A stretch of DNA of 64,000 nucleotides. It comes from Bdellovibrio sp. NC01. GTDB lineage: Bacteria; Bdellovibrionota; Bdellovibrionia; Bdellovibrionales; Bdellovibrionaceae. A program made the position numbers and the translations under genes. Shown piece after piece: positions 26,661 to 36,142 of this stretch. The notes under the pieces were generated by a model. The model made no database searches. It had not been told where the DNA came from and worked only from the letters and a program-made list of their open reading frames with translations. The DNA is taken from positions 3,410,001 to 3,474,000 of the forward strand of contig NZ_CP030034.1 in NCBI RefSeq assembly GCF_006874625.1, given 5' to 3'. Every line of letters begins with the position of its first letter. Positions within the stretch are counted from its first letter, which is position 1.

Positions 26661-27998
26661 TTACTCCGTCACAACTTTCCAAGATGAGTCAACTTGTTTG
26701 CAGGTTTTCTTTTTACCGTCGATGATGCCGCCCGAATTATTTTGGACAAGTGCTAGGTACTCGCACTCGGACTGTTGCAACTCGCCCATCGACTCCGTCA
26801 AACCATCAAGTAGTTTTGCAGAGTTATAGAAATTTTCGTTATCAGCAGCAGCCAAACCCGCACGCACTGACGGCAGAGTTTTCACCAACCATTTACCCAC
26901 TTGTAAACGGGCGTCGGCTTCGCTTAAGTTGCGCGCTTCTTTTGTGATATCAGAAAGTCTTTTCAACACGCGTGAGTATTGCGTCCCTAACGTGTAAGCG
27001 TAACCAATCAAGTTGCTGTTCAATTCGATGCTGTCGCCGCTGTTGACCATGAAAAACGAAACGTCTCTGCGAACATTGAGTTCACTTGGCATTGTGTGCA
27101 CAAGATCTGCGTTTTTAACTTCCAAACTGCGAACTGATTTTTGCGAAGGCAAAGAGGCCGCGATAAAATCAGGATTGCCCGTGTACATCCAACCCCAGAA
27201 ATCCGCAAAACCTTCGTTCAAGCCACGCATCAAAGCTGTGTGATAAGCTTCCTGTAGTTCATCTTTATCCAACGATCTGAAATCAGAACGTGCTTCCAAA
27301 CGACCAATGGGTGCCGGAGTCGCGTCAGCAGTGTGTTTGTCATCTGCTGAAATTCCTGAAGCCTGCAAAAACAAATTACGATCGTGCACTGATGCTTCTT
27401 CGTTCAAACCTTTAAGAACTAATTTATAAAACAAAGAATGGAAATGTTCGTGCGCAAGAATTCCGCCATTCGCTGCAATCGGAAGATCCGGTTGCGTGTA
27501 GGGAACGAAAAGCATTGAATCTGTTTTGCCATCATAGAAAGCGTTATTACTCATTCCGCCTTTAACGCGCACACCGATACCGACATCACGAGGCCACTTA
27601 TTCACATCACCCGCACCAACCTCGGCATCCAAAGCCGCAAGTCTTTGCATGTGCGCATAGATCACCACCATTTGCTGAGACAAATCATTGCCCGGCACAT
27701 AGTTGCCATCAGTATTGCGAATAAAACGACCCTTTGGAGCGGAGCCATTCAGGTGATTGTTGATAATGCGTGGACTAAAAAAGAAACGAACAAATTTTCC
27801 CGAAACTTCTTGAAGATTGGAAAGGCCGATAAGGTCAATAAACTGCAAAGAGTAGCTATTTTTGGAGCTGGCATCATTCATGGGAGCTAGGACTTTTACG
27901 TCGCCCGAAGTCGACGCAGAGTCAGGATTGGCAGAGCAGGCTCCGAGAGTCGTCGCCATCAAAATTGCTGCTGTGATTCGCTGAAAATCGAACTTCAC
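26661..27998 (-). CDS. lipoprotein with HExxH zinc-metallopeptidase motif
   Basis: A 445-residue protein. A GTG start at 27996-27998 has AGAGG upstream and gives a lipoprotein signal ending LGAC (Cys21). Near the middle lies HEHFH (residues 183-187), a zinc-binding HExxH, followed 75 residues later by NEGFADFWGW (E262), which could supply the third ligand of a gluzincin. No pro-domain or known family is recognised, so the protease call rests on these motifs. A longer open frame upstream would lose the lipobox context. Confidence 0.7.
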   Translation of the reverse strand: MKFDFQRITAAILMATTLGACSANPDSASTSGDVKVLAPMNDASSKNSYSLQFIDLIGLSNLQEVSGKFVRFFFSPRIINNHLNGSAPKGRFIRNTDGNYVPGNDLSQQMVVIYAHMQRLAALDAEVGAGDVNKWPRDVGIGVRVKGGMSNNAFYDGKTDSMLFVPYTQPDLPIAANGGILAHEHFHSLFYKLVLKGLNEEASVHDRNLFLQASGISADDKHTADATPAPIGRLEARSDFRSLDKDELQEAYHTALMRGLNEGFADFWGWMYTGNPDFIAASLPSQKSVRSLEVKNADLVHTMPSELNVRRDVSFFMVNSGDSIELNSNLIGYAYTLGTQYSRVLKRLSDITKEARNLSEADARLQVGKWLVKTLPSVRAGLAAADNENFYNSAKLLDGLTESMGELQQSECEYLALVQNNSGGIIDGKKKTCKQVDSSWKVVTE

Positions 27999-28170
27999 AA
28001 AATCCTCTCGACACACTATAACCGGGAGGGCTCCAACAGCCCCTTGACTAAACGCGTTATAGTTGTAGTCGAGTTCGGGCAAAATCTCAATGAAAACTTA
28101 GGGATAGGCAAACTTTGTCAATCCTACCAAAGTTTCGACAGAGGGGCCAACTGCCACGAGGGGGAAGTTA

Positions 28171-30465
28171 ATGGATGTACTTGAATTTGTTACGAAAAAT
28201 ATGAACCCTCCCCAAAAGGAAGCGATCGAGACCCTGAACGGTCCCCTTCTTATCTTGGCAGGCGCTGGCTCTGGTAAGACCCGCGTACTTACTCACCGTA
28301 TGGCAAATATCATTGGCCAGGGGGCTGCGGCTCCAGACGGTATCCTTTGCGTGACCTTTACAAATAAGGCCGCCAAAGAGATGGAGCACCGTATTTACAA
28401 GATCTTGAACGACATGGGCGTGATGATCCGCGAGCAATTGTGGATCAATACATTCCATAGTTTCTGCGTGCGCGTTTTGCGCAGTCACATCACTTTGCTT
28501 GATTATAAGCCGTTCTTCACGATCTACGATTCTTCAGATCAGTTGAGCCAAATCAAAAAAGTCATGACGGCGTTGGATATCAACGACAAGATGTATCCCG
28601 CAAAAAATTTCCAAGCACGCATCAGCAACGCAAAGATGTTGGGTCTGACTCCAGAAGGTTTAGAAAAATCATCGAAGCGCTTGATGGATCAGAAGACTGT
28701 CGAAGTTTATAAAAAATATGAACTCGAGATGAAACGTGCGAACAGTTTGGATTTCGACGATCTTCTGATGAAGACTTACGATCTATTCCGCATGTATCCA
28801 GACATCTTGAAAATGTATCAAGAAAAATTCCAATACATCATGGTGGATGAGTATCAAGATACCAACCACATCCAATATCTTTTGGTGCAAATGCTGGCGA
28901 AAGCACATCGCAACTTATGCGTTGTCGGTGACGAAGATCAGTCGATCTATAGCTGGCGTGGTGCTGACATCAAAAACATTTTGGATTTTGAAAAAGACTT
29001 CCCTGAAGCTGTTGTCGTGAAATTGGAAGAAAACTATCGCTCTTCTAAAAACATCGTCAACGCTGCGACGGCGGTGATCAAAAACAACTCGCAAAGAAAA
29101 GACAAAACTCTTTTCACTTCAAATCCAGAAGGCGATCTGATCCAAGTTCGCGAAGAACGTAACGAATACGACGAAGCAAAATTCGTCGCTAAAACAATTC
29201 AAACGATGATGAATGAGGGCGAAGGTTCTTACAATGACTACGCCGTCTTCTATCGTACCAATGCGCAATCACGCGTGCTTGAAGAACAACTTCGCACCTT
29301 GGCGATTCCTTATCGCCTGGTGGGCGGCGTGCGTTTCTATGAACGCATGGAAATCAAAGACGTTCTGTCTTTCATGAAGCTTGCTGTGAACCCGGCAGAC
29401 GATATTGCGTTGAAACGTATTATCAATGTTCCTGCTCGCGGTATCGGTAAAACAACGATCGATAAGATCGAAGAGTTTTCCGCGCAAAATGGTTTGACGA
29501 TGTACTTGGGCACGCAAAAAGCAATTGAAGCGAAAATCTTCAACGCTGGTACAACTGGAAAACTGCGTCGTTTCTTAGACATGATGGATGCTTTGCAAGG
29601 CGATGCCACGTCATTCAAGTTGACTGACTTCTATCACATCGTTTTGGATCGCACTGAATATCTTCAGGCGTTGAAGAAAGATGAATCACCAGAAGCGCAA
29701 GCACGTATCGAGAACTTAGAAGAACTCGACAACGCTATCGCACAATTCGCGAAAGAACGTGGCGAAGAATCCACTTTGACAAGCTTCTTGGAAGAGATGG
29801 CTTTAGTCAGTGACGTTGATTCTTTGGATCAGGAACAGAACTCTGTGACGTTAATGACTTTGCATATTTCCAAAGGTTTGGAATATCCGTATGTGTTCGT
29901 CGTGGGCATGGAAGAAAACCTTTTCCCAAGCGGTCGTGCGGCTGAATCTGAAAGCGAAGAAGACATTGAAGAGGAACGTCGTCTGGCTTACGTGGGCATG
30001 ACTCGCGCTCGTCAAAAATTGTGGCTGACTTTCACAAAGATGCGTCGAGTTTGGGGCCAAGAGCAATTCAATCCGCAATCTCGCTTCATTAAAGAGATTC
30101 CATCAGCGCTTATGCACTTCACTTCAGCGGCAGCGGATTCTCCGCGCTTTGTGAATCGTTATGGTTCTACAGGCAGTGTTGGTGATCACTATGAATCGTC
30201 ATGGGGATCTTCGGCAACGGGCCGAAATAAAGCGCGCAGTGGCGGTCATGATGATTTCGATTCACAAGACTTCCCAGATTACGAAAGCACTGGAGCAGGT
30301 TCTGGCACATACAACAAGGGCATGCGTGTACGCCATCCGACGTTTGGTGTGGGAACTGTTTACGCAACAGAAGGTGCTGGCGATAACTTGAAAGTCAGCG
30401 TGATGTTCACGGATAACACTGTGAAAAAGTTTGTCGTGAAATACGCACGTCTTGAAAGAGTGTAA
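28171..30465 (+). CDS. pcrA: UvrD/PcrA-family DNA helicase
   Basis: A 764-residue superfamily 1A helicase for repair and replication-conflict resolution. Motifs: Q/I region with AGAGSGKTRVLTHR (Walker A), MVDEYQDTNHIQYLL (motif II), GDEDQSIYSWRGAD (III), EENYRSSKNIVNAA (IV), VTLMTLHISKGLEYPYVFVVG (V), and RRLAYVGMTRARQKL (VI). The C-terminal Tudor-like module (MRVRHPTFGVGTV) is the PcrA/UvrD type that contacts RNA polymerase. The start has GGGGGA upstream. Either symbol, uvrD or pcrA, would fit. Confidence 0.93.
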   Translation: MDVLEFVTKNMNPPQKEAIETLNGPLLILAGAGSGKTRVLTHRMANIIGQGAAAPDGILCVTFTNKAAKEMEHRIYKILNDMGVMIREQLWINTFHSFCVRVLRSHITLLDYKPFFTIYDSSDQLSQIKKVMTALDINDKMYPAKNFQARISNAKMLGLTPEGLEKSSKRLMDQKTVEVYKKYELEMKRANSLDFDDLLMKTYDLFRMYPDILKMYQEKFQYIMVDEYQDTNHIQYLLVQMLAKAHRNLCVVGDEDQSIYSWRGADIKNILDFEKDFPEAVVVKLEENYRSSKNIVNAATAVIKNNSQRKDKTLFTSNPEGDLIQVREERNEYDEAKFVAKTIQTMMNEGEGSYNDYAVFYRTNAQSRVLEEQLRTLAIPYRLVGGVRFYERMEIKDVLSFMKLAVNPADDIALKRIINVPARGIGKTTIDKIEEFSAQNGLTMYLGTQKAIEAKIFNAGTTGKLRRFLDMMDALQGDATSFKLTDFYHIVLDRTEYLQALKKDESPEAQARIENLEELDNAIAQFAKERGEESTLTSFLEEMALVSDVDSLDQEQNSVTLMTLHISKGLEYPYVFVVGMEENLFPSGRAAESESEEDIEEERRLAYVGMTRARQKLWLTFTKMRRVWGQEQFNPQSRFIKEIPSALMHFTSAAADSPRFVNRYGSTGSVGDHYESSWGSSATGRNKARSGGHDDFDSQDFPDYESTGAGSGTYNKGMRVRHPTFGVGTVYATEGAGDNLKVSVMFTDNTVKKFVVKYARLERV

Positions 30466-30484
30466 GCCGAATCTTTCGGCTTAC
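30462..30484. terminator. hairpin between convergent genes
   Basis: GTAAGCCGA, loop ATCTT, TCGGCTTAC, a 9-bp stem that contains the helicase stop codon. It has no good T run, so it may work with Rho or only as an mRNA 3' structure. Confidence 0.5.
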
Positions 30485-31779
30485 TACTTAATGACCGTCA
30501 CGTCTGAAAGAACCCTTTTCAGATTTGATCTGGGAACCCAGTAATAACCTTTGTCATTTTCCAGTGGAGATGAATCGTCGAATTTGTCTCCCCAGCTATT
30601 TCTTAATAGATATTCGCACTGTTTTGTTTGCGCATTATATCTTCGACCCACGATTGAAGAGGCGTGCGACTGACTTTCGGCTTCTTCATCACCTAAAACC
30701 TTCATGTCATAACCAATGCCCGCAATTGACTTATTGTCTAAGGCGCTGTCGACCATTTTCAAAGCCTCTTGCGCGGTCTTTTCGTTCCTTACCACAACTT
30801 CAATCGCCTCGATGCCTTTCATCGAGACTCGCTTGCCTTCGCAGTTTTTATCGGCAAGCTTCACCATGACTTGGCTATAGTCAGTCTCGTAAGCCGTTTG
30901 CAAAATATCGCGAAGTGGAAGCGCTGGGAAACGTGCGAAGCTTGCTTTGTAGGCGCCGAACTGACACATCTGCGGATCTTTTTCCATTTGATATTTCAAA
31001 CGGTCTAACTCATCTAAAGATGTTTTAAGACTGCTCATTGTCGTTTCATCGGATGGAAGATCTTTTTCCAAACACACGCCTTTAGCGGTTTGATAGTTGA
31101 TCGCTTCCGTCGTTAAACCACCGTCGCTGGATGTCTCGAGCGTAAAACGATTTTTCTTAAGCAGCTCTCCGGCTTCCATCGCTTTTTTTAACTTCTCACC
31201 AAGAATCGTTGGATCTTTTTGGTTAAAACCAAAGGCAATGTCAGTCGCGGATACACGTTTCTTTAATTTATGGGAAATAAGATCGGCCGCTGTAAAGGCA
31301 TAACACCAACCCACCTCACCTTGATTGCGTGCCTTTCCTAAAGAGTCATCGCGGTTGTCTTTAGCGGTGCATGCTTTTTCGCGTGCGCTCGAGTCTTTGG
31401 ACTGTTTGATTAAATCGCGCACCTTAGCGTCGTTGGGGCCCTTGCCCAGAATTTTTGCAAGGCTTTCGAAGTCGCTTTCCTGCTGATCAAGACTGCGATC
31501 TTGGTAGTCTCTGCGAATGACGTCTTCCAGATTTTTTTGCCAGTTGGCTAAATTGCCTTTTACAACTAGGCGCTCCATGGATGAGTTTCCTAGATTCTGA
31601 ACTTGTTGCGGACATTCTTTAACCATCTGCCACAAAGTGCCTTGCGCACTAGGTTCACCTTTCACAAGGTCCGACAAGAAACTCGAAGGCATCGTTGTAC
31701 ATGGTGATGATGTGACTGAAGCTCCCGCATAAACAGTAGAAACGAACAACAATCCGGCGAATGAAAGCAAAAAGCGCAT
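30484..31779 (-). CDS. secreted papain-like (C1 family) cysteine protease
   Basis: A 431-residue exported protein with signal peptide (MRFLLSFAGLLFVSTVYAGA). The papain fold is recognisable by NQGEVGWCYAFTAADLIS, with oxyanion Gln153 and nucleophile Cys159, then HASSIVGRR (His372) and RNSWGDKFD (Asn394). The large gap between Cys and His, about 213 residues against about 134 in papain, indicates insertions. A predator could use it on prey protein, but that is inference. Single gene. Confidence 0.78.
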   Translation of the reverse strand: MRFLLSFAGLLFVSTVYAGASVTSSPCTTMPSSFLSDLVKGEPSAQGTLWQMVKECPQQVQNLGNSSMERLVVKGNLANWQKNLEDVIRRDYQDRSLDQQESDFESLAKILGKGPNDAKVRDLIKQSKDSSAREKACTAKDNRDDSLGKARNQGEVGWCYAFTAADLISHKLKKRVSATDIAFGFNQKDPTILGEKLKKAMEAGELLKKNRFTLETSSDGGLTTEAINYQTAKGVCLEKDLPSDETTMSSLKTSLDELDRLKYQMEKDPQMCQFGAYKASFARFPALPLRDILQTAYETDYSQVMVKLADKNCEGKRVSMKGIEAIEVVVRNEKTAQEALKMVDSALDNKSIAGIGYDMKVLGDEEAESQSHASSIVGRRYNAQTKQCEYLLRNSWGDKFDDSSPLENDKGYYWVPRSNLKRVLSDVTVIK

Positions 31780-31950
31780 ACTCCTAGATTACATGACCCG
31801 GAATTTCATGAAAAGACCGCACCCGACCTTTTTGAGTTCATGGAAACAATAAGGAGTTAGTGCGCCTCGCAATAATGTCTGAATATGAGATTGACTAGAC
31901 CTCTAAACCTGAGAAAAAATTTTGGCGGTCTAAACAAAAGGAGACTCTTC

Positions 31951-32568
31951 ATGAATAAGTTGATCGTATCTTTGGCTACTTTGGTGTTGTCTGTATCTGT
32001 AGCTCACGCAAAATCTAAATCTACTGGCACTGTTGTAGCTAAAAACTCACCAACAGCTGAAAGAAGCTATGCTTCTTCTGAAAACTTCTTTTCAGGTGGC
32101 TCAGGCAGCCAACACGAGTTCACAACTATTCTTACTCGTGGTGTTTTGACTTCAGAAAAAGCATGTAAAGACTGCGACACTGCGACAGTGATCGACGTTG
32201 GTGCTTCTTACTCTCACTACTTGAAAGATGGTTTCCAAGTTGGTGGCGAAGCTCGTATTCAACTTCTTCCAAAAGAAGTAACTGGTGGCGACAGCGCAAC
32301 TTTGATCGACCTATTGGCTGTTGGTACTTACAACTTCCAATCTGATCTTAAAAATGCATTCTTCGCGAAATTGGGTTTGGGTCTTTACGGTCTTCTTAAA
32401 GACAACCGTGATGGCGGCGAAGAAAAATTCGGTTTTTTCTTGAGCGCGGGTAAACGTTTCGCTTTGTGGAACAACGTTAGCTACTCTCCAGAGTTCCGTT
32501 TGGTTAAAAAAGGCGACATCGACATGGGTATCGAAGTTGCTGTATTGAACTTCTCTGTTATCTGGTAG
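31951..32568 (+). CDS. secreted outer-membrane beta-barrel-like protein
   Basis: A 205-residue protein with signal peptide (NKLIVSLATLVLSVSVAHA) and strand-rich mature part (DVGASYSHYLKDGFQVGGEA, FFAKLGLGLYGLLKD), ending SPEFRLVKKG...NFSVIW, with the terminal aromatic of outer-membrane proteins. The ATG at 31951 has GGAG eight bases upstream; the longer frame to 31885 is not supported. A strong terminator follows. Confidence 0.7.
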   Translation: MNKLIVSLATLVLSVSVAHAKSKSTGTVVAKNSPTAERSYASSENFFSGGSGSQHEFTTILTRGVLTSEKACKDCDTATVIDVGASYSHYLKDGFQVGGEARIQLLPKEVTGGDSATLIDLLAVGTYNFQSDLKNAFFAKLGLGLYGLLKDNRDGGEEKFGFFLSAGKRFALWNNVSYSPEFRLVKKGDIDMGIEVAVLNFSVIW

Positions 32569-32591
32569 TTTTCAATAGCAAAAGATTTCTG

Positions 32592-32622
32592 AAAAAGGGC
32601 TGCTCCATGCAGCCCTTTTTTG
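32592..32622 (+). terminator. intrinsic terminator
   Basis: AAAAAGGGCTGC, loop TCCAT, GCAGCCCTTTTTT. It ends only 14 bases before the next start codon on the same strand. Confidence 0.9.
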
Positions 32623-32635
32623 TTACGCTTTTAAT

Positions 32636-33106
32636 ATGAAAACACTCAAAGTATTATTCGCAGCAATTTTATTCGTGATCCCTGCCCTTTCATTCGCAGC
32701 GCCTGTGCCAAAAGGCTTTTCTAAAGTCGGCATCAAAGCGATCCAAGAAGACGACGTAAAATTCACGTACATGTCAAACGACGGCGAGATTCGCTTGAAC
32801 TGCGCCCACGTTTACGACAGACCCGATGCATGGGACTGGGACGTATGGTGTGGCAAAGGCACAAACATGCTTAGAGTTTTCCGTGTGCACTTCCTGGCAC
32901 AACAATTCTATTCAGCAAAGGCCGACAAATCTGCGATCGAAATTTTGTATTGGGTTACAGACCGTGACCAAGTTCCAACAAAAATGTTTTCTTCAACAAC
33001 AACGTGGTTGCAATTCAAAGGCAAAGTTCTGCCAGAGAAATTGGAATTCTCTCAAGGTGTAGAAAACGATTATGCGTATCTGACTTTGGAATTTACTCCG
33101 CACTAG
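32636..33106 (+). CDS. small secreted protein, unknown function
   Basis: A 156-residue protein with signal peptide (MKTLKVLFAAILFVIPALSFA) and a Trp- and Tyr-rich mature domain with two cysteines (NCAHVYDRPDAWDWDVWCG). No family recognised. There is no ribosome site: the ATG follows the T run of the upstream terminator by 14 bases, so it may be leaderless or depend on read-through. Its stop overlaps kamA by 4 bp. Confidence 0.65.
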   Translation: MKTLKVLFAAILFVIPALSFAAPVPKGFSKVGIKAIQEDDVKFTYMSNDGEIRLNCAHVYDRPDAWDWDVWCGKGTNMLRVFRVHFLAQQFYSAKADKSAIEILYWVTDRDQVPTKMFSSTTTWLQFKGKVLPEKLEFSQGVENDYAYLTLEFTPH

Positions 33107-34293
33107 ATTGACGGAGTTTTGCCTTTCTTCAATTGGGCCCATTCTGATTCGTAAGGGCCCACGAAAGGTTTTTTGATTTTATCTGGCGATGGACTTACGT
33201 ATTCCGCATCGACGCCGTCCCAGCCTGTAAATTTACGAACAGTGCCTTCATGCGCTGTTTGGAAATTCGGAACCAAATAAGTTTTGCCACCGCCATTTGG
33301 AATATCCAAAGACAAATTCGGCATCGCTAAGCCCGACAAATGCCCCCACAACTCTTTTTGAATTTCTAAAGAGTCTTCCACAGAAGTTCTTAAATGATCC
33401 GTGCCCATCGAAGGATCGCACTGGAACATGTAATAAGGCTTCACGCGCAAATACAACAAACGACGATTCAAGGCTTGTACAAGTGCTGGATGATTGTTGA
33501 TACCATTTAATAGCACCATCTGATTCATCACCGGCACACCGTTATCCACCAAACGCTCTAAACCTTCAGCGGCTTCGGCAGTTAATTCATTCGGGTGATT
33601 AAAGTGTGACATCACGAACACTGGTTTGTGCTTTTTCAAAATCTTCACCAGATCATCAGTGATACGCATAGGACATACCACCGGCATGCGGGAACCGATG
33701 CGAATGATCTCGACATGATCAATGGCGCGCAGATCACCCAACACACGATCAAGCTGATTATCACCAACCGTCAGTGGATCACCACCTGACAAAATAACTT
33801 CGCGAATACCTGGATGAGCTTTGATGTAAGCAATCGCTTGTTCGTATTCTTCGTTACGAATGAAGGCTTGTTCTTGGCCTGTGAAATGTTTGCGTGTGCA
33901 GAAACGGCAATACACGCTGCAAATATCAGTAATCAAAAATAAAACGCGATCTGAATAACGATGAATTAAACGCGGAGCCGCTTTGTTTTGAATCTCGCCC
34001 AAAGGATCAAGCATCTGTTGTGCACCATCTTCGATCTCGTGCTTTTGGGGCATCAAGATCTGACGAATCGATTCACCTGGGCCACCCGCAAGACTTGCGT
34101 AGTACGGAGTCGTGCGAATATTGAAAAGCTCTTTACCTTCACTGAAGGCCGCTTGTTCGTCGCTGCTTAATTCAAAATGTTTTGCAAAATCCTGTTGAGT
34201 CTTCAACGAATGACGTAACTGCCACGTCCAATTATTCCAATCGGCTTCGGCAATGTGTTCTGGTTTGGGACTCTTCGGGAAATGAAACTTCAT
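33103..34293 (-). CDS. kamA: lysine 2,3-aminomutase family radical SAM protein
   Basis: A 396-residue radical SAM/PLP enzyme that interconverts L-lysine and beta-lysine. The cluster motif is CSVYCRFC (Cx3Cx2C). QCDPSMGTDHLR and SLDIPNGGGKTYL carry the two aspartates used for lysine recognition and the PLP lysine of known KamA enzymes, which favours lysine over glutamate as substrate. EpmB-type proteins that modify EF-P are shorter relatives; length here favours KamA. Its own promoter region is upstream. Convergent overlap of 4 bp with the small secreted gene. Confidence 0.87.
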   Translation of the reverse strand: MKFHFPKSPKPEHIAEADWNNWTWQLRHSLKTQQDFAKHFELSSDEQAAFSEGKELFNIRTTPYYASLAGGPGESIRQILMPQKHEIEDGAQQMLDPLGEIQNKAAPRLIHRYSDRVLFLITDICSVYCRFCTRKHFTGQEQAFIRNEEYEQAIAYIKAHPGIREVILSGGDPLTVGDNQLDRVLGDLRAIDHVEIIRIGSRMPVVCPMRITDDLVKILKKHKPVFVMSHFNHPNELTAEAAEGLERLVDNGVPVMNQMVLLNGINNHPALVQALNRRLLYLRVKPYYMFQCDPSMGTDHLRTSVEDSLEIQKELWGHLSGLAMPNLSLDIPNGGGKTYLVPNFQTAHEGTVRKFTGWDGVDAEYVSPSPDKIKKPFVGPYESEWAQLKKGKTPSI

Positions 34294-34605
34294 CGCGGTG
34301 GTTATCCTTCATTTTGTGGCTTGCAGGCAAGCAGAAGGTGCCCAAAAGAGTCCTTTTCACGTGCCACCGCCCATAGACGCCCGTGATGACCTAAGTCATT
34401 GAAATTAATGCATTAAAATCCAGTCTCAGAGCGGGGCAATAGAAGTTCGACAAGCCGGCTTTGCCAGGAAACTCTTCTCAACATGAGAACTCTTAACGAA
34501 TTCCATCGTTTACGACGGCTGGCACGACAGGCCTGTTCTGGCCCGGCCTTCGCTTTACATCACTGTAGATAAAAGGGTCTGGAAGACCTATTAACAGGAG
34601 GACTT
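34294..34605. other. gene-free region with inverted repeats
   Basis: About 310 bases between kamA and the 443-aa secreted protein. It contains TTCTCA-ACA-TGAGAA (34475-34489), a GGTCT-GGA-AGACC hairpin just before the next ribosome site, and a GC-rich block around 34505-34555. A 29-codon frame (34483-34572, Arg-rich) has no convincing ribosome site. It may be a structured leader or a small RNA; nothing definite can be named. Confidence 0.35.
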
Positions 34606-35937
34606 ATGAAAACTTTCACTTACGCTCAGAAAAAATGGGCAATGGCATCAGCACTACTGCTGGTACTTGGTTTTAATGTATCTTTTAATTCTCACAATGG
34701 TGGACTTGCATCGGCGGAACTTGCTTCCGAATCAGAAGATGTAATCACTAGTAAAATCACAACAGCTAAAGGTGTTGCTGACGTTACATACATTAAAGCA
34801 GGTGATAAGAAAGTCCTGGCTTTACTTCCTAAATATGTTGAAGGCAAAGGTTTCTGCGAAGATTGCGAACGCGATCAATTCGTATTGAAAGACGTCACTT
34901 TCGATAAAAATACAAAAGACATCGATGCACTTAACGTTGCAGTGATGGCAAAAATTGAAGAACAAAAAGAAAAACCGGTTGTAAAAGCTGACGAAGAAAA
35001 ACCGGAAAAACCAGAAGAAAAAGTAAAACCGAAAGCAAAAGCTACTTTCACTGAAAAGGCTTTGAAAAAGTGCGGTAAAGAAAAAGACGCAGAGTCTATG
35101 GACTGCCGTATTAACGAAATCACTTCAGTATTGAGCGATGAAAAAGCAAATCAAAAAGAAGTCGCTGAGTTCTACGGTAAATACGTACAACAACAACTTG
35201 CTCAAGCTATCGCAAGCAACGACTCTTCAGAAAACCAATCTGCATTGGATTCTTTGACAGCAATTCAAGATGCAATGGTGACTGAAAAAGGTTGGGTAGA
35301 CCTTCGTAAACGCATGGGTCTTACACTTGCGGCTTCAATTGGTTACGCAGGTAACACGGTCAAAACGTTCTATACAAACTGGCAAACGGCTTTGAATACG
35401 AACGATTTGAATGCTTCTAACCAATGGATGAAAATGTACCAACAAGGTATCAACCAAGTTTACTCTGCGAAAAACAACTTCGCGAGCATGCAAACAGGTT
35501 GGGCGAATCAGTCATTGTCAGAGCAATCAATCTCTTACGCTGACTTGAATGGTGTTGTGTGGTCATACTCAAACCCAGCAGATCAAATCTTGAATTCTTT
35601 GATCTCTGCTCCGCAAAACTTCAACTTCGTGAACGGTCAATTGATCACGACAGGTGTGGTAACTCAACCAGGCACAACTCTTCCTGGTCAAATTACTGTA
35701 CCGAATGCAGGAGTAGGCACTCAACCACAACTTCCAGGCACATCAGTTGGTCCAACTATGCCAGGCAGTATTGATCCAACTCTTGTAGCTCCACGCTTGG
35801 CTCCAGGTCGCGGTGTAGGTCAACAAACTCAAGTTGTAACTCCAACACTTGTACCAAGCACTGCAATTCCAGGTGCAACTTCAACAAGTAACACGAACAA
35901 CGTGCAATACATCATGGTTCCAGTTGGTCGCCGATAA
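34606..35937 (+). CDS. secreted low-complexity protein, unknown function
   Basis: A 443-residue exported protein. The N-terminal hydrophobic segment (WAMASALLLVLGFNVSF) is a signal peptide or anchor. A Lys/Glu/Pro-rich stretch (EKPVVKADEEKPEKPEEKVK) follows, then a helical domain of about 170 residues (residues 150-310) with two Cys, and a C-terminal Gly/Pro/Thr-rich tail (PGTTLPGQITVPNAGVG) ending in VPVGRR. The start has AGGAGG. No family recognised. A strong terminator follows. Confidence 0.7.
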   Translation: MKTFTYAQKKWAMASALLLVLGFNVSFNSHNGGLASAELASESEDVITSKITTAKGVADVTYIKAGDKKVLALLPKYVEGKGFCEDCERDQFVLKDVTFDKNTKDIDALNVAVMAKIEEQKEKPVVKADEEKPEKPEEKVKPKAKATFTEKALKKCGKEKDAESMDCRINEITSVLSDEKANQKEVAEFYGKYVQQQLAQAIASNDSSENQSALDSLTAIQDAMVTEKGWVDLRKRMGLTLAASIGYAGNTVKTFYTNWQTALNTNDLNASNQWMKMYQQGINQVYSAKNNFASMQTGWANQSLSEQSISYADLNGVVWSYSNPADQILNSLISAPQNFNFVNGQLITTGVVTQPGTTLPGQITVPNAGVGTQPQLPGTSVGPTMPGSIDPTLVAPRLAPGRGVGQQTQVVTPTLVPSTAIPGATSTSNTNNVQYIMVPVGRR

Positions 35938-35975
35938 CCAGAACCGCAGTGAAATATATTAGTTCCCAATCCTCC

Positions 35976-36004
35976 ACGGGCCCACGACGGGCCCGTTTTT
36001 TTTG
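35976..36004 (+). terminator. intrinsic terminator
   Basis: ACGGGCCC, loop ACGAC, GGGCCCGT followed by eight or more T. A clear factor-independent terminator for the 443-aa gene. Confidence 0.92.
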
Positions 36005-36142
36005 TTAAGATTTTCACTAAGTGCTCCAGAAACTCTCCAAGCGAATATAGTGCTTCTGACGCTGTCTCAAACTAAGACTGAAATTCAACTCATGATGTTT
36101 TCCTGCCGATAAATTGAAGGCTACTATCGAGGGGGAAAAACC

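Noticed and set aside
34517-34531. TGGCAC resembling a sigma-54 -24 element
   Set aside because: The TTGC element is missing at the required spacing.
36105-36112. GCCGATAA, a perfect sigma-28 -10 element, upstream of the CxxCH gene
   Set aside because: The expected -35 (TAAA about 15 bases upstream) is not present, so a FliA promoter is not supported, only possible.
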